Shown here in pieces: positions 26,956 to 36,604 of a DNA stretch of 64,000 nucleotides. A program made the translations under genes and the position numbers. Under the pieces are notes generated by a model. It did no database searches and had not been told where the DNA came from. It saw only the letters and a program-made list of their open reading frames with translations. Every line of letters begins with the position of its first letter. Within the stretch, counting starts at the first letter, position 1. This DNA comes from Aureibaculum algae (GTDB lineage: Bacteria > Bacteroidota > Bacteroidia > Flavobacteriales > Flavobacteriaceae). The stretch is taken from assembly GCF_006065315.1 (NCBI RefSeq), contig NZ_CP040749.1, positions 496,001-560,000 of the forward strand, in the 5' to 3' direction.

Positions 26956-28551
26956 CTATTTTAGTTTCGCTAATCGATCATGTAAGGCATGCATTTGTTG
27001 CGTTCGTAAAAAGTTTTGCTCTTTTATTTCTGAATCATAAAGAAAACCTTTGTTCAGAGCAAGAAATCTATTGTCTAACCCTTTTGCATTTTCTAGTATT
27101 TTATTTAAGGCTTCAAGTAGTTCGGGGGTTTGTGATCTGACGAAATTAACAGCGTTATATGCAGATTCTACTTCCTTAAAATTTAAGTAATGCATTCTTA
27201 AATCTGCCATTAATTTATAATGTTCAAATTCCTCTTTGTTTTTCTTAGGATTTATTAGGATTAATTGGTCCCTAACTTTTCCGTAATCATTTTTCATTAC
27301 GGCAATACTTGAACTTTTATCCGGTTTTCCATTTGTGATTAACTCTTTTGGAAAAAATATAAATTCAGATAATTTTTGAGCATCTGGTTTTTTTAAACCA
27401 AACTGTTTTTTTGCATATTTTAAAACAAAGGCTTGTGGATCAATAGCATCTTTTGATTCAAGTGCTTCGGTATAACTTTGAATTAAAATATTGAATCCAG
27501 AGAGGGGATAGGTGTTTCTAATTTGAACCATGTCAACAACGTCATAGTTGACATCCCATGTAAAACCGTATACTCCAGATGTAGACCAAGAAGTCATAAT
27601 GATACCTTCATAGTTCGCTTTTCTAGCATAGGGAATAAATTCCTTTTGATTTTTAAAATGGGTAGCCCAATCGGTAATAAACCAATTGTCTGGATGAGAT
27701 CGTATTGCAGGTGATCCCCAAAAGGTAAAACCTAATTTTTGAAGGTTCGGAATATCTCCAAAATGATTAATTTTCCAACCATAATTCCAATCCACAAAAA
27801 TAGTTTCTTTCGGTAAATCTGCAGCCGCTTCAGGATATTTTAAAATAATATCTGCCCACATCACCGGTTTCTTACCTAATGAGATCACAATGTCTGCTAT
27901 CATTTTCATATGATCAACAAACAATTTTGATTTACCTTCTTCTGCAACTTTCTTTTTACATTTTTCACAATGACCCAATAAATAGGTTTCATCACCACCA
28001 ATATGTATATAATCTGAATTATGCATGTTTGCTAAATCAGTAAATAAGTCGGTAAATAAGGCTTTATTATTAGAAATTTCCATCGGGCATAACTGAGAAA
28101 TATCTTTTCGGTCTTCCTTTAAAATACTATATCTCGGATTACGTAAAATATATTCTACATGGCCCAAAGTTTGTTGCAATGGAATAACTCTAATTCCTAA
28201 ATTTTCACAATGTGAAATAAAACTTTTTACTTCAGCTCTCGTATATGAGTATTTATTTGAGATAGTTGCATGTTTTTCAAAAGGGTAAGTACCTTCCCAT
28301 TCTAATACCAATGTATTCATACCTAACTCAGAAAGCTCATCGGCAAATTCCATTAAAGCCTTAGGAGTCATTACTTGTATACGTAAATCTAAATGAAACC
28401 CTTTAACTTTGAAATTTTCTGTTTCTGTTTGTATTTGTTTTTGTGCAAGTAGCTGAGAAGATCCAAGGGCAACAAAGCATATCAGTAATAAAAAAGTGTA
28501 AAAATATTTAAAATTCATCTTGTTCGTTTTTTGAAAAATAGAAAAATTCAT
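26956..28551 (-). CDS. GH20-like beta-hexosaminidase, exported (divergent type)
   Basis: This 531-residue protein has a signal peptide with its hydrophobic core at about residues 17-35. An internal ATG at residue 12 (28,516-28,518) gives a more typical signal sequence and may be the true start. The catalytic domain follows directly, without a clear GH20b domain: FHLDLRIQVM, LVLEWEGTYPFE, QTLGHVEYIL, then the Asp187-Glu188 pair in YIHIGGDETYLLG. A CEKCKKK segment follows. The C-terminal part is helical. It probably acts as an exo-hexosaminidase with a specificity unlike the other GH20 here. It is the last gene of the SusC-led operon. Confidence 0.85.
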   Translation of the reverse strand: MNFSIFQKTNKMNFKYFYTFLLLICFVALGSSQLLAQKQIQTETENFKVKGFHLDLRIQVMTPKALMEFADELSELGMNTLVLEWEGTYPFEKHATISNKYSYTRAEVKSFISHCENLGIRVIPLQQTLGHVEYILRNPRYSILKEDRKDISQLCPMEISNNKALFTDLFTDLANMHNSDYIHIGGDETYLLGHCEKCKKKVAEEGKSKLFVDHMKMIADIVISLGKKPVMWADIILKYPEAAADLPKETIFVDWNYGWKINHFGDIPNLQKLGFTFWGSPAIRSHPDNWFITDWATHFKNQKEFIPYARKANYEGIIMTSWSTSGVYGFTWDVNYDVVDMVQIRNTYPLSGFNILIQSYTEALESKDAIDPQAFVLKYAKKQFGLKKPDAQKLSEFIFFPKELITNGKPDKSSSIAVMKNDYGKVRDQLILINPKKNKEEFEHYKLMADLRMHYLNFKEVESAYNAVNFVRSQTPELLEALNKILENAKGLDNRFLALNKGFLYDSEIKEQNFLRTQQMHALHDRLAKLK

Positions 28552-28608
28552 AGCGGGTTTTAATTTACTGATTTATTTTAAAATATTACTTTGAGATAGT
28601 AATTTTAA

Positions 28609-29385
28609 CTAGACTTTTTGAAGGTTCAACGTTTCTTGATACGCTTCTTTATCAAAATAAAATTTACAATTAGCATGTGTTGTAAGAATAGAGGCAGGAC
28701 ATGAAGTTGAAATTGGTCCAGTCAACGTATCTTTTACAGCGTTACTTTTATTTACACCATTAACAACACAAAACAAATACCTACCTGTTAAAAGTGTTGG
28801 AATTGTTAAGGTAATTGCTTTTTTAGGCACACTTTGTATAGTATCAAAGCAGCCATCATTTACCTGTTGTACACGACACGCATGGTCTAATTGAACCACT
28901 TTTATTGTTTCTGAATCATCAAAATCAGCTACCGGTGGATCATTAAAGGCAATATGTCCATTCTCTCCAATTCCTAAACATACAATATCTATTGGGGCCT
29001 CTAAAATTAAATCTGTATATCTCTTTAGCTCTTTAGAAATACCATTATGAACATTGATTGTGTTTTTGTTTTTGACCTTTATTTTTGAAAATAAATTCTT
29101 GTTGAGATATGAAGAAAATAATGCTGGTGAGTCAGGTTCTAAGCCAATATACTCATCCATATTAAATGCTGATACTTTATTCCAATCAATTAAATTTGAA
29201 TTGGTTAAATATGCTAGCATTGAATCTTGTGAGGGAGCTGCAGCAAATATTATACGTACACTGTTTTGTGTACTTTGCAATTTTACAATACATGTTTCTA
29301 TGGCTTTACCTGCAGCAACACCTGTTGCTGTTTTATTAGGAAAGACATTAATATCTTGGTTGTGGTCAGACATTATCTTATTCAT
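28609..29385 (-). CDS. nagB: Glucosamine-6-phosphate deaminase (single-domain paralogue)
   Basis: This 258-residue enzyme of the NagB/RpiA fold has FAAAPSQDSML in the phosphate-binding position, FNMDEYIGLEPDSP, the catalytic block LGIGENGHIAFNDPP, and KKAITLTIPTLL. It converts GlcN-6-P to fructose-6-P. The AAAPSQ segment replaces the usual ATGSTP-like phosphate loop, which is worth noting for substrate preference. It is embedded in the polysaccharide locus, whereas the longer NagB-PIG-L protein sits in another operon under another regulator. Confidence 0.9.
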   Translation of the reverse strand: MNKIMSDHNQDINVFPNKTATGVAAGKAIETCIVKLQSTQNSVRIIFAAAPSQDSMLAYLTNSNLIDWNKVSAFNMDEYIGLEPDSPALFSSYLNKNLFSKIKVKNKNTINVHNGISKELKRYTDLILEAPIDIVCLGIGENGHIAFNDPPVADFDDSETIKVVQLDHACRVQQVNDGCFDTIQSVPKKAITLTIPTLLTGRYLFCVVNGVNKSNAVKDTLTGPISTSCPASILTTHANCKFYFDKEAYQETLNLQKV

Positions 29386-29486
29386 TTACTTTTAAGTGTT
29401 TCGGTTAAAAGAAACTCTGTTAATTAAAAAATATATAATCAACAAGAGTTTCAATCCTTAATTACTAACTCAACTATTTTTATACT

Positions 29487-30254
29487 TTATAATATTTCAA
29501 CACGGTCAATGATCATTTCAGCGGCTTTGTTATCCGTTGGTCCATTACCTCTAAACAACCATAGGTTTATTTTTAAACGCTCGTCATTAAGCGGAGGTAT
29601 ATCTTCGCCAGTATACGTCCATGTGTTAATAATAGCACTGGTTTCTGGTTCTAACGTATGCCCTTCATAACTACCAAAGTCAATTTTATCAGCTTGCCAA
29701 TCAAAGAAATGTGTAGATAAATTACTGTCTAAATTCATATCATAGCGTGTTTTATTTCCTGCTACATAAGACGGTTGAATTGCAAATTGTGAGTTCTGAT
29801 TCTCAGTATCTGACCATCTAGAAAATTCGATATCAATTTCTTCTTCGTCATTCTTATAAGTGAACAATCCAGCAACAACATTTTCATCCAATTGATCAAC
29901 GCTACTTGATAGATAGAAAACATATTTTTTATGTCCTTGTGTTTGACGTAATGTTATACCCGCACAATACCATATACCATCTCTTTGTACAACTTTGAGA
30001 TGGAGTTTTCCATCATTATCTACCCATACATTTTCTTCAGAGTCTGAAAAAAAATTAGGTCCAGGACCTTGTTTATCATCCTTGGTAGTTCTTACTACCC
30101 ATTCATAACCTGAAAATGTTATTATTCTCGTTGTTACAACAGGTGTTTCTTCGTCTTTATCACCATTAGACGCACTGCAAGAGTTCATCATAAACAATGG
30201 GAATAGTAATAAAAAACTAAGATAAGTAAGGGTTGATTTCATGGGTATGCTCAT
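29487..30254 (-). CDS. GH16-like surface lipoprotein
   Basis: This 255-residue protein has a lipobox (MMNSCSAS, Cys26). The start may be the ATG at residue 5. The mature part is a concanavalin-like jelly roll with the GH16 active-site pattern E-I-D-I-E (Glu139, Asp141, Glu143) in EEEIDIEFSRW. GH16 includes beta-glucanases, agarases, carrageenases and keratan/poly-LacNAc endo-beta-galactosidases. In a locus full of amino-sugar genes the last group is attractive, but this is inference. The domain is shorter than most GH16 enzymes, so a binding-only role is possible. It lies between the FAS1/DNRLRE gene and the single-domain nagB gene. Confidence 0.65.
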   Translation of the reverse strand: MSIPMKSTLTYLSFLLLFPLFMMNSCSASNGDKDEETPVVTTRIITFSGYEWVVRTTKDDKQGPGPNFFSDSEENVWVDNDGKLHLKVVQRDGIWYCAGITLRQTQGHKKYVFYLSSSVDQLDENVVAGLFTYKNDEEEIDIEFSRWSDTENQNSQFAIQPSYVAGNKTRYDMNLDSNLSTHFFDWQADKIDFGSYEGHTLEPETSAIINTWTYTGEDIPPLNDERLKINLWLFRGNGPTDNKAAEMIIDRVEIL

Positions 30255-30265
30255 ATTATATTTCC

Positions 30266-31714
30266 CTATTGGATAGTTATATCAATATTAAAATTATCTA
30301 TAGTAGCACCTACTTTATCCGCAGCTGATACAACAATTTTATCTGAAGATCCTGAGCCATTACTTATAAAAATAAGATTCATCACATCTATATCTTCTTG
30401 TGTAAAAGTGTCACCCGTTTTTAATATGCTGGCACCTCTTACTAGCCATCCATATTCTGGAGCCTCTTCAATGGTAAAGGTTAAGTCTTCAGGAGCAGCA
30501 CCAATTACCTCTAAAACGTTGTTGTCAAAAGCAAAAGTTTCTCCACTGTCTACTGAAAAACCAGTATTGGTTTCTATAGTAAGAACACTAGTTTTTGATG
30601 AAAGTCTGGCAATTAGCATTGGAGGATTAAAGCCTAAGGTGTTTTCCTTAGAATAAAATTCGTCTGTTTCATTACTTCCAAGTTCACCGTCGAGCATAAA
30701 TGAAACTCTACCTTTATTAGTTAAACTTTTTAAATAATCAATAAGATCAAATTCAAATGAGCTTAATTTTGAAGTTGTTATAGTTGCAATAGGGGCTTCA
30801 GTAGGAAAAGTTGCATTGTCAAAGGTTAAACCAACTTCACTCCATAAAGTATCTTGTACTTCGTAAACATTAAAGTCAACTTCCTTTCCATGGGTAAACT
30901 TAATTGGTAACTCTAACTTAAAGTCAATAATAACACCTTCATCACTTAACTCACTCAAGTCAAACATTAAATATCCTTTTCTATCGTAAAGACCATTATC
31001 TGAAACATTCTTAACCTTAATAAGAGCATCGGTACCAAAATTTCTTCCAGATTGGCTACCACCATTAATATACGTATCGTGTATTGGAAAAATGGTATCC
31101 ATAGTAATAGATGGGTCAGGATCGTCGTTACCTGTTGTAAGAGCAGAAAAATAAACAATCGAAGGTAATACGTGTATCACCCCAGTTGTTGATTTTAAAT
31201 TGGAAGTTATGATATTCCATTGTTTACTAGTTCCTTCATTTACAATTCCTGTAAAACCACTATTATGTGATAAGTAAATTATTTGACCATTTTCAGTAGT
31301 GTATGGTAACGGGTTATTTCGCTCCATTAAATCAGGATCATCAAAAGAAACAAAAGAATTTACGATATGGTATTTAAGAGCATTACGTAAAATAGGTACA
31401 GGTACTTCAGATAAACTTAGGTACGAGTTGTCTTGCAAATAATTTGTAAATGCTTCATTAGTTGGTGCTATAAAAGTCTTATCTGAACCGCTTTCATAGA
31501 AACTTTGAGTATTTGTTAGCGTAATAGCTTCTTCTAACAAATTTAAGGAGTCATTGTTTTGTATATACTCCCATGCTGTAATGCCTAATTCAGCATTAGA
31601 GTTTGAATGATCATATGAAAAGTTATCTTGTATTTCACAATTGTAAAAAAGAGTTACAATCATTATAACAAAAACTCCGATGTAAGGCCGTCCAATTATT
31701 TTATTGTTTTTCAT
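30266..31714 (-). CDS. FAS1 + DNRLRE domain surface lipoprotein, probable glycan-binding protein
   Basis: This 482-residue exported protein has a likely lipobox (LFYNCEI). A fasciclin (FAS1) domain occupies about residues 45-190, with DKTFIAPTNEAFTNYL, NALKYHIV and a TGVIHVLPSIV end. A DNRLRE/CBM96-like beta domain follows (DTYINGGSQSGRNFGTD, KGYLMFDLSEL), then a cadherin-like or CSPG-type repeat ending near residue 482. Position directly after susD matches that of SusE/F-type surface glycan-binding proteins. FAS1 in this position suggests adhesion to a polymeric substrate. Function is inferred. Confidence 0.75.
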   Translation of the reverse strand: MKNNKIIGRPYIGVFVIMIVTLFYNCEIQDNFSYDHSNSNAELGITAWEYIQNNDSLNLLEEAITLTNTQSFYESGSDKTFIAPTNEAFTNYLQDNSYLSLSEVPVPILRNALKYHIVNSFVSFDDPDLMERNNPLPYTTENGQIIYLSHNSGFTGIVNEGTSKQWNIITSNLKSTTGVIHVLPSIVYFSALTTGNDDPDPSITMDTIFPIHDTYINGGSQSGRNFGTDALIKVKNVSDNGLYDRKGYLMFDLSELSDEGVIIDFKLELPIKFTHGKEVDFNVYEVQDTLWSEVGLTFDNATFPTEAPIATITTSKLSSFEFDLIDYLKSLTNKGRVSFMLDGELGSNETDEFYSKENTLGFNPPMLIARLSSKTSVLTIETNTGFSVDSGETFAFDNNVLEVIGAAPEDLTFTIEEAPEYGWLVRGASILKTGDTFTQEDIDVMNLIFISNGSGSSDKIVVSAADKVGATIDNFNIDITIQ

Positions 31715-31743
31715 TTTTTTGGATTTAAAATTTTAAAATAATT

Positions 31744-33111
31744 TTAATTATAAAATTGATTTTGTTCAAGTTTAGGATTTTTATTCAAAGCGTCTTCATG
31801 TAGAGGCCATACAAAATTAGCTTCATCAATTAACCCATTTATTGGGTTCATAACGTTTATTGCGTTTCCAGTTCTAACTAAGTCAAACCAACGATGTCCT
31901 TCAAAAGACAATTCAATTGATCTTTCATGTAGAATTGTAGCCGCCATATCTCCATATAGATTTACAGCTTCGGTTTCATTCAATTGAGGTACACCAGCTC
32001 TATTACGAATTAGGTTTAGTAAACGCAATGCTTCATCTACTTCATTAAGTTGATTATGAGCTTCTGCCTTTAACAGTATGATATCAGCTAATCGTAATAA
32101 CACGATGTTGTTAGCAGAAGGTTCAGGACTTTCATCATTAAATCCTTCGCCAAAAAATTTCCATATTTTTCTAGGGTCAGAATTTGATGTATCGTAGATT
32201 AAGTTTTTTCTTTGGTCACCATCTTCAAATGAGTTTCTAAATGACTCACTTGGAAAATAATCACTATCAGAACCTACAGCGTAAAGTGTTCTAAGACCAC
32301 TTGTTTGCGTATCGTCATAACCGATTTCAAAAATACTCTCGTTAGAATAGCCTGATGTAAAAATTTTAGACCAGTCACTCATTGAAACTAATGAATATAA
32401 GTTATTATCTAGTACTTTTTCAGCACTTACAATTGCATTTTCATAATCCTTTCTCCACATATAAACATGTGTTAATAATGCGTTTGCTGCACCTTGAGTA
32501 AATAGAATTCTTGTATTGTCTCCAGAGAAAGTTTCTCTACAATATTCAGAAGCAAAAATTAAATCGGTTATTACTTGATCTAATATTTCTTCCTTATTTG
32601 TTTTGTCAATAAAAAATTCCTGATCAACACTTTCATAAGGTTCAGTAACTAACGGAACATCTCCCCAAATTTTAACAGCATAAAAATAAGACAACGCTCT
32701 TAATGCTCTTGCTTGAGCGATTAATTGAAGGCTAAATTCACTTTCTGTTTCAAAAACTTCTGGAATGTATTTTATAGCATAATTGGCACGACTTATGGTT
32801 TCATAAATATTATTCCATCTGGCCGATGTTATTGCTTTGCTCAAAGTGTTTTGCTGCAACGCTAATGGGTCACCTGAATGATTTGTATTAACCGCATCAG
32901 CTCTTCCTTCTCCCCAATGAGAAAAGTTAGTACGAAATGTAGACTGAAGGGCATCGTAAATACCATATACTCCTGCTTGAGCATCGGCTGATGTCTGATA
33001 GAAACCTTGAGCAGAAAAACTACTAATGGGGTCGTTATCTAAAATATCATCTGAACAAGATAGTGTAAGTAACACAATTAATCCTGTAATTATTTTCTTA
33101 AAATTTTTCAT
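31744..33111 (-). CDS. SusD/RagB family nutrient-binding lipoprotein
   Basis: This 455-residue outer-membrane lipoprotein has the lipobox LLTLSCSDD. It has the SusD helical TPR-like organisation: QGFYQTSADAQAGVYGIYDAL, a RALRALSYFYAVKIWGDVPLV block and the C-terminal ERSIELSFEGHRWFDLVRTG. It forms the lid of the SusC transporter 12 bases upstream and captures the glycan at the cell surface. Confidence 0.95.
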   Translation of the reverse strand: MKNFKKIITGLIVLLTLSCSDDILDNDPISSFSAQGFYQTSADAQAGVYGIYDALQSTFRTNFSHWGEGRADAVNTNHSGDPLALQQNTLSKAITSARWNNIYETISRANYAIKYIPEVFETESEFSLQLIAQARALRALSYFYAVKIWGDVPLVTEPYESVDQEFFIDKTNKEEILDQVITDLIFASEYCRETFSGDNTRILFTQGAANALLTHVYMWRKDYENAIVSAEKVLDNNLYSLVSMSDWSKIFTSGYSNESIFEIGYDDTQTSGLRTLYAVGSDSDYFPSESFRNSFEDGDQRKNLIYDTSNSDPRKIWKFFGEGFNDESPEPSANNIVLLRLADIILLKAEAHNQLNEVDEALRLLNLIRNRAGVPQLNETEAVNLYGDMAATILHERSIELSFEGHRWFDLVRTGNAINVMNPINGLIDEANFVWPLHEDALNKNPKLEQNQFYN

Positions 33112-33123
33112 GTTTTTTTATTT

Positions 33124-36100
33124 TTAAAATCCAATATTCAAACCTAACATTATAGTACGACTCTGAGGATATGATCCTTCATCAATACCTTCTCTTAATC
33201 CGCTATACGAATTAACATCAGGGTCAAATCCCGTATAACGTGTCCAAGTAATTAAGTTAAGAGCTGAAGCATATACTTCCAGTTTTCTTAAGCCTAATTT
33301 TGTTACTACATTATTAGGTATGTTATAACTTAGATTAACATTTTTAAGTTTTATATAAGACCCATCTTCAACCCAACGACTTTGAACTCTACTGTCTGAT
33401 CGTAAAGGGTCGTCTAATACAGGTTTAGGGAAATCAGTAACATCTCCTTGGTTTCTCCAACGGTCTAAAGCGTCAGTTGATAAGTTGTTGTATCTAACAA
33501 CTGAATTTCTTTGGTGATTGATTTCACTGTAAATGTCATTACCGTAAGAAAATTGGAAAAAGACTCCTAAGCTTAAACCTTTGTAAGAAAAGTTATTCGT
33601 TATCCCACCAAAGAAATCTGGTGTAGCATCTCCAATAATTTGTTGGTCATCTTCATTTATAATATCATCACCATTAACGTCATCCCAAATAGGGTCACCT
33701 CCTTTATAAATTTGACCAAGAGCACCATTGGTAACGCCATTAACATTGTCTTCATCTCTAGAATAAACACCGTTAAACTTATAACCATAAAATGTGCCAA
33801 TTGGTAAACCTTCTTTTAAGATGTGAAAATTACCATTTTGTATAAAACCATTAGTTAATAGGTCATCTGGTAAATCTGTTATTTGATTTTTATTAGAACT
33901 GATGTTGAAGTTAGTGTCCCATTTAAAATCACCAACAAGGTTTCTAGAAGTTATAGACAATTCAATTCCTTTATTCTCAATACTACCAATGTTTTGAGTT
34001 ACATATGCAAAACCAGTTGTTCTTGGGATAGGCACATTATAAAGTAAATCATCAGTAATTTTCAAGTAAACATCAGCGTTAAGCGTGATTCTATTTTGCA
34101 AAAGGGCAATGTCTAAACCTGCATTGTATTGTGTTGTTGTTTCCCATGATAATCCTGAATTAGGCATTACTGATGGTGAAGCACCTGAATTATCTAAATA
34201 ATTTGAACCTACTATAAATTCACCTTGAGAAGTGTAATTACCAATAGCCTCATTACCTGTCTGACCAATACTGAATCTTAATTTAGCATCATTTACAATA
34301 TCTAAATTTTCGAACAATGGCTCATCTGAGAAACGCCATCCAAAAGAAGCAGAAGGAAAATAGCCGAAACGTTTATCCTTACCAAATCGCGAAGATCCAT
34401 CAGTTCTTAAATTAGCTTCAAATAAGTATTTGCCTTTGTAGTCATAAGAAAGTCTTCCAAAATAAGATAACATGGAGTGTTCAGTTACAATATTTACATC
34501 TTGATTAGAAATTGTACCCGCACCATTCAACGTGGTGATGTTATCACTGGCAAAGAACATACCGTCTAAACCAACTCTTTCGTATTTCCATTTCTGAAAA
34601 CTCATACCTGCAAGTGCAGATATATTATGGTCTTCCTTTACCGTTTTATTGAAACTCAAATATGTTTCATTACCCCAAGTTAAATTATTGATAGCACGAA
34701 CAGAACCACTATTGTAGCCAGCTCTATAATCTAGTGTAGAAGGGATAAACTCATCTTCTTTCATTGAGATGTTATCTAAATTAAGGTTACTCCTCAATTT
34801 TAAACCATCTACTATTTCGTATTCAAAATATTGACTTCCAATAATTCTATTACTCTGGTTCGTATGTGTAGCTAATTCTGCCAATCCTACAGGGTTTCTC
34901 CTACCAAATTGATAACCGTTATAAGAACCGTCAGGTAAATACATAGCAAAAATTGGTGGTCTTACTAATAATTCGCGAATTACACTTAGGTTATTAGTAC
35001 CGCCCGCATTTATTCTATTGTTTAAACCATGTGTATAAGAAATGCTTTGTCCAAAAGTTAATTTTTCAGAAACTTTATAATCAACATTTAATCTAGAAGT
35101 TACTCTTTTGTAATTCGAATTTAAAATAACACCATCTTGATTTAGAAAAGAAGTACTCCAAGCATATTTAATATCATCAGATCCACCTCGCACTGCAAGA
35201 TTAACTTTGTACTGAGGTGCTGTTCTTAATAATTCTTTCTGCCAATCAACATCACCATTGTTTTTCGGATTTAAAGAATCCAGAATAATCCCGTTGGGTG
35301 TAGTAGGGTTTTCCATATTATTGTATGCATCAAGAATCACCTGTCTATATTGTGTTGCATTCAATACACTTAGAGTTCTAGATATTTCACTAACTCCAGT
35401 GTTGATATTAACATCTATTTGTGCTTTACCTGAAGAACCTCTTTTGGTAGTAATTAATATTACTCCATTTGCAGCACGTGAGCCGTATATAGCGGTAGAC
35501 GCTGCGTCTTTTAATATTTCAATAGACTCAATATCACCAGGGTTTATGTCTGCTAAAGGGTTAAGTCCGAAGTTTTCTGTACCATTTAATGAAGAAAGCA
35601 TGTTCGATTCAATGGGAACACCATCAACTACATATAATGGGGAGTTACCAGAATTTAATGAGGAATTACCTCTTATTTTAATTGACATTCCACCACCTGG
35701 AGCTCCTGAATTTGAGATTACTTGAACCCCTGCAGCTCTTCCTTGTAGAACAGATATTGGATCCTGTAAGCTTGACTTGTCAATGTCTTCGCTTTTTACA
35801 GAAATCACTGATCCTGTAACGTTTATTTTCTTTTTAACACCATAACCAACAATAATCACTTCGTCTAGTTGGTCTGTTAGAGCATTTAAAGTAATGTTTA
35901 CAATTTTTTCATTACCAATTTTTACTTCTTTCTCTCCATAGCCAACATAGGAAAATACTAAAATGTCATTTGTGGAAATGTTGTCAAAATTATACTTTCC
36001 GTCTAAGTCAGAAGATACACCTCTGATAGAGCCTTTGAGAATAATGCTAACTCCAATTAATGGTTCTCCAGTAACTCCATCTGTTATTTTTCCTGAAACA

Positions 36101-36222
36101 GATTGGTTTTGAGAAAAACCTGTTGTGATGGAAAAAAGGAGTAAAAAGAAGAAAAAAATTGACTTTTTTACAAATGTCGCTTTGTAAAAATTAAAAGGGG
36201 GATTTTCAATTAGTTTTTTCAT
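33124..36222 (-). CDS. SusC/RagA family TonB-dependent transporter
   Basis: This 1032-residue outer-membrane protein has a signal peptide ending near TGFSQ, a carboxypeptidase-regulatory-like domain (VSGKITDGVTGEPLIGVSI), a plug domain (DEVIIVGYGVKKK, GRAAGVQVISNSGAPGG, LYVVDGVPI, KDAASTAIYGSRAANGVILI) and a 22-strand-type barrel ending in LGLNIGF. It imports oligosaccharides with SusD. It leads the operon susC-susD-FAS1-GH16-nagB-GH20. A promoter and two LacI-type operators lie upstream. Confidence 0.96.
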   Translation of the reverse strand: MKKLIENPPFNFYKATFVKKSIFFFFLLLFSITTGFSQNQSVSGKITDGVTGEPLIGVSIILKGSIRGVSSDLDGKYNFDNISTNDILVFSYVGYGEKEVKIGNEKIVNITLNALTDQLDEVIIVGYGVKKKINVTGSVISVKSEDIDKSSLQDPISVLQGRAAGVQVISNSGAPGGGMSIKIRGNSSLNSGNSPLYVVDGVPIESNMLSSLNGTENFGLNPLADINPGDIESIEILKDAASTAIYGSRAANGVILITTKRGSSGKAQIDVNINTGVSEISRTLSVLNATQYRQVILDAYNNMENPTTPNGIILDSLNPKNNGDVDWQKELLRTAPQYKVNLAVRGGSDDIKYAWSTSFLNQDGVILNSNYKRVTSRLNVDYKVSEKLTFGQSISYTHGLNNRINAGGTNNLSVIRELLVRPPIFAMYLPDGSYNGYQFGRRNPVGLAELATHTNQSNRIIGSQYFEYEIVDGLKLRSNLNLDNISMKEDEFIPSTLDYRAGYNSGSVRAINNLTWGNETYLSFNKTVKEDHNISALAGMSFQKWKYERVGLDGMFFASDNITTLNGAGTISNQDVNIVTEHSMLSYFGRLSYDYKGKYLFEANLRTDGSSRFGKDKRFGYFPSASFGWRFSDEPLFENLDIVNDAKLRFSIGQTGNEAIGNYTSQGEFIVGSNYLDNSGASPSVMPNSGLSWETTTQYNAGLDIALLQNRITLNADVYLKITDDLLYNVPIPRTTGFAYVTQNIGSIENKGIELSITSRNLVGDFKWDTNFNISSNKNQITDLPDDLLTNGFIQNGNFHILKEGLPIGTFYGYKFNGVYSRDEDNVNGVTNGALGQIYKGGDPIWDDVNGDDIINEDDQQIIGDATPDFFGGITNNFSYKGLSLGVFFQFSYGNDIYSEINHQRNSVVRYNNLSTDALDRWRNQGDVTDFPKPVLDDPLRSDSRVQSRWVEDGSYIKLKNVNLSYNIPNNVVTKLGLRKLEVYASALNLITWTRYTGFDPDVNSYSGLREGIDEGSYPQSRTIMLGLNIGF

Positions 36223-36253
36223 GAATTAAAATTTATGGGTGTCTATTATGTCA

Positions 36254-36284
36254 CAAATATAATTAAATATTTTAATTACGCAAA
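36254..36284 (-). promoter_or_regulatory. Promoter of the susC operon
   Basis: On the minus strand -33 TTTG (plus-strand 36,281-36,284) and -7 TATATTTG (plus-strand 36,254-36,261) are separated by 19 bases, an excellent match to the Bacteroidota promoter consensus. The -33 box lies inside the operator at 36,280-36,291. The start codon of susC is 31 bases further on. Confidence 0.8.
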
Positions 36285-36291
36285 CGTTTGC
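36280..36291. promoter_or_regulatory. LacI-family operator O3 at the susC promoter
   Basis: GCAAACGTTTGC is a perfect 12-bp palindrome identical to the core of O1, placed on the -33 box of the susC promoter. This is the same arrangement as at the symporter operon. Confidence 0.82.
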
Positions 36292-36399
36292 ATGAAATTG
36301 TAAAGTAATTTTATTTAATGTAAACTACTGATTTATTGGGTTATTTTTGTTTTGTGATTAAAATTGTTATCTGTTTAAAATGTTATTACCCTTATCTTA

Positions 36400-36415
36400 A
36401 TGCAAACGTTTGTTA
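36400..36415. promoter_or_regulatory. LacI-family operator O4, upstream auxiliary site
   Basis: ATGCAAACGTTTGTTA keeps the GCAAACGTTTG core. It is centred about 122 bases upstream of O3, a distance compatible with DNA looping by a tetramer or with a second binding dimer. A much weaker match (ATGCAAATGG) is seen at 36,489-36,498. The rest of the 348 bases between susC and the terminator holds nothing else I recognise. Confidence 0.65.
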
Positions 36416-36570
36416 GTTTTCAATAGTGAGGACTATATTGAGAGATAAGTTATACTTTAGGATTATTTTAATCGAAAAAATTATTTCGATGCAAATGGTT
36501 TTGAGATTAAAGAGTAGAAGTAGTTAAATAGTAATTATTAAGATTTTTTACATATAAAACTGTATAAAAT

Positions 36571-36603
36571 AAAAAAAACCTAGACGAAAGTCTAGGTTTT
36601 TTT
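36571..36603 (-). terminator. Terminator after the tRNA-Leu 3' fragment
   Basis: CCTAGAC (36,579-36,585), a GAAA loop and GTCTAGG (36,590-36,596) are flanked by A and T runs. It is identical in stem, loop and flanks to the terminator at 21,118-21,151. It stands directly behind the 3' end of the tRNA-Leu remnant, where a tRNA terminator belongs. Confidence 0.85.
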
Positions 36604-36604
36604 G

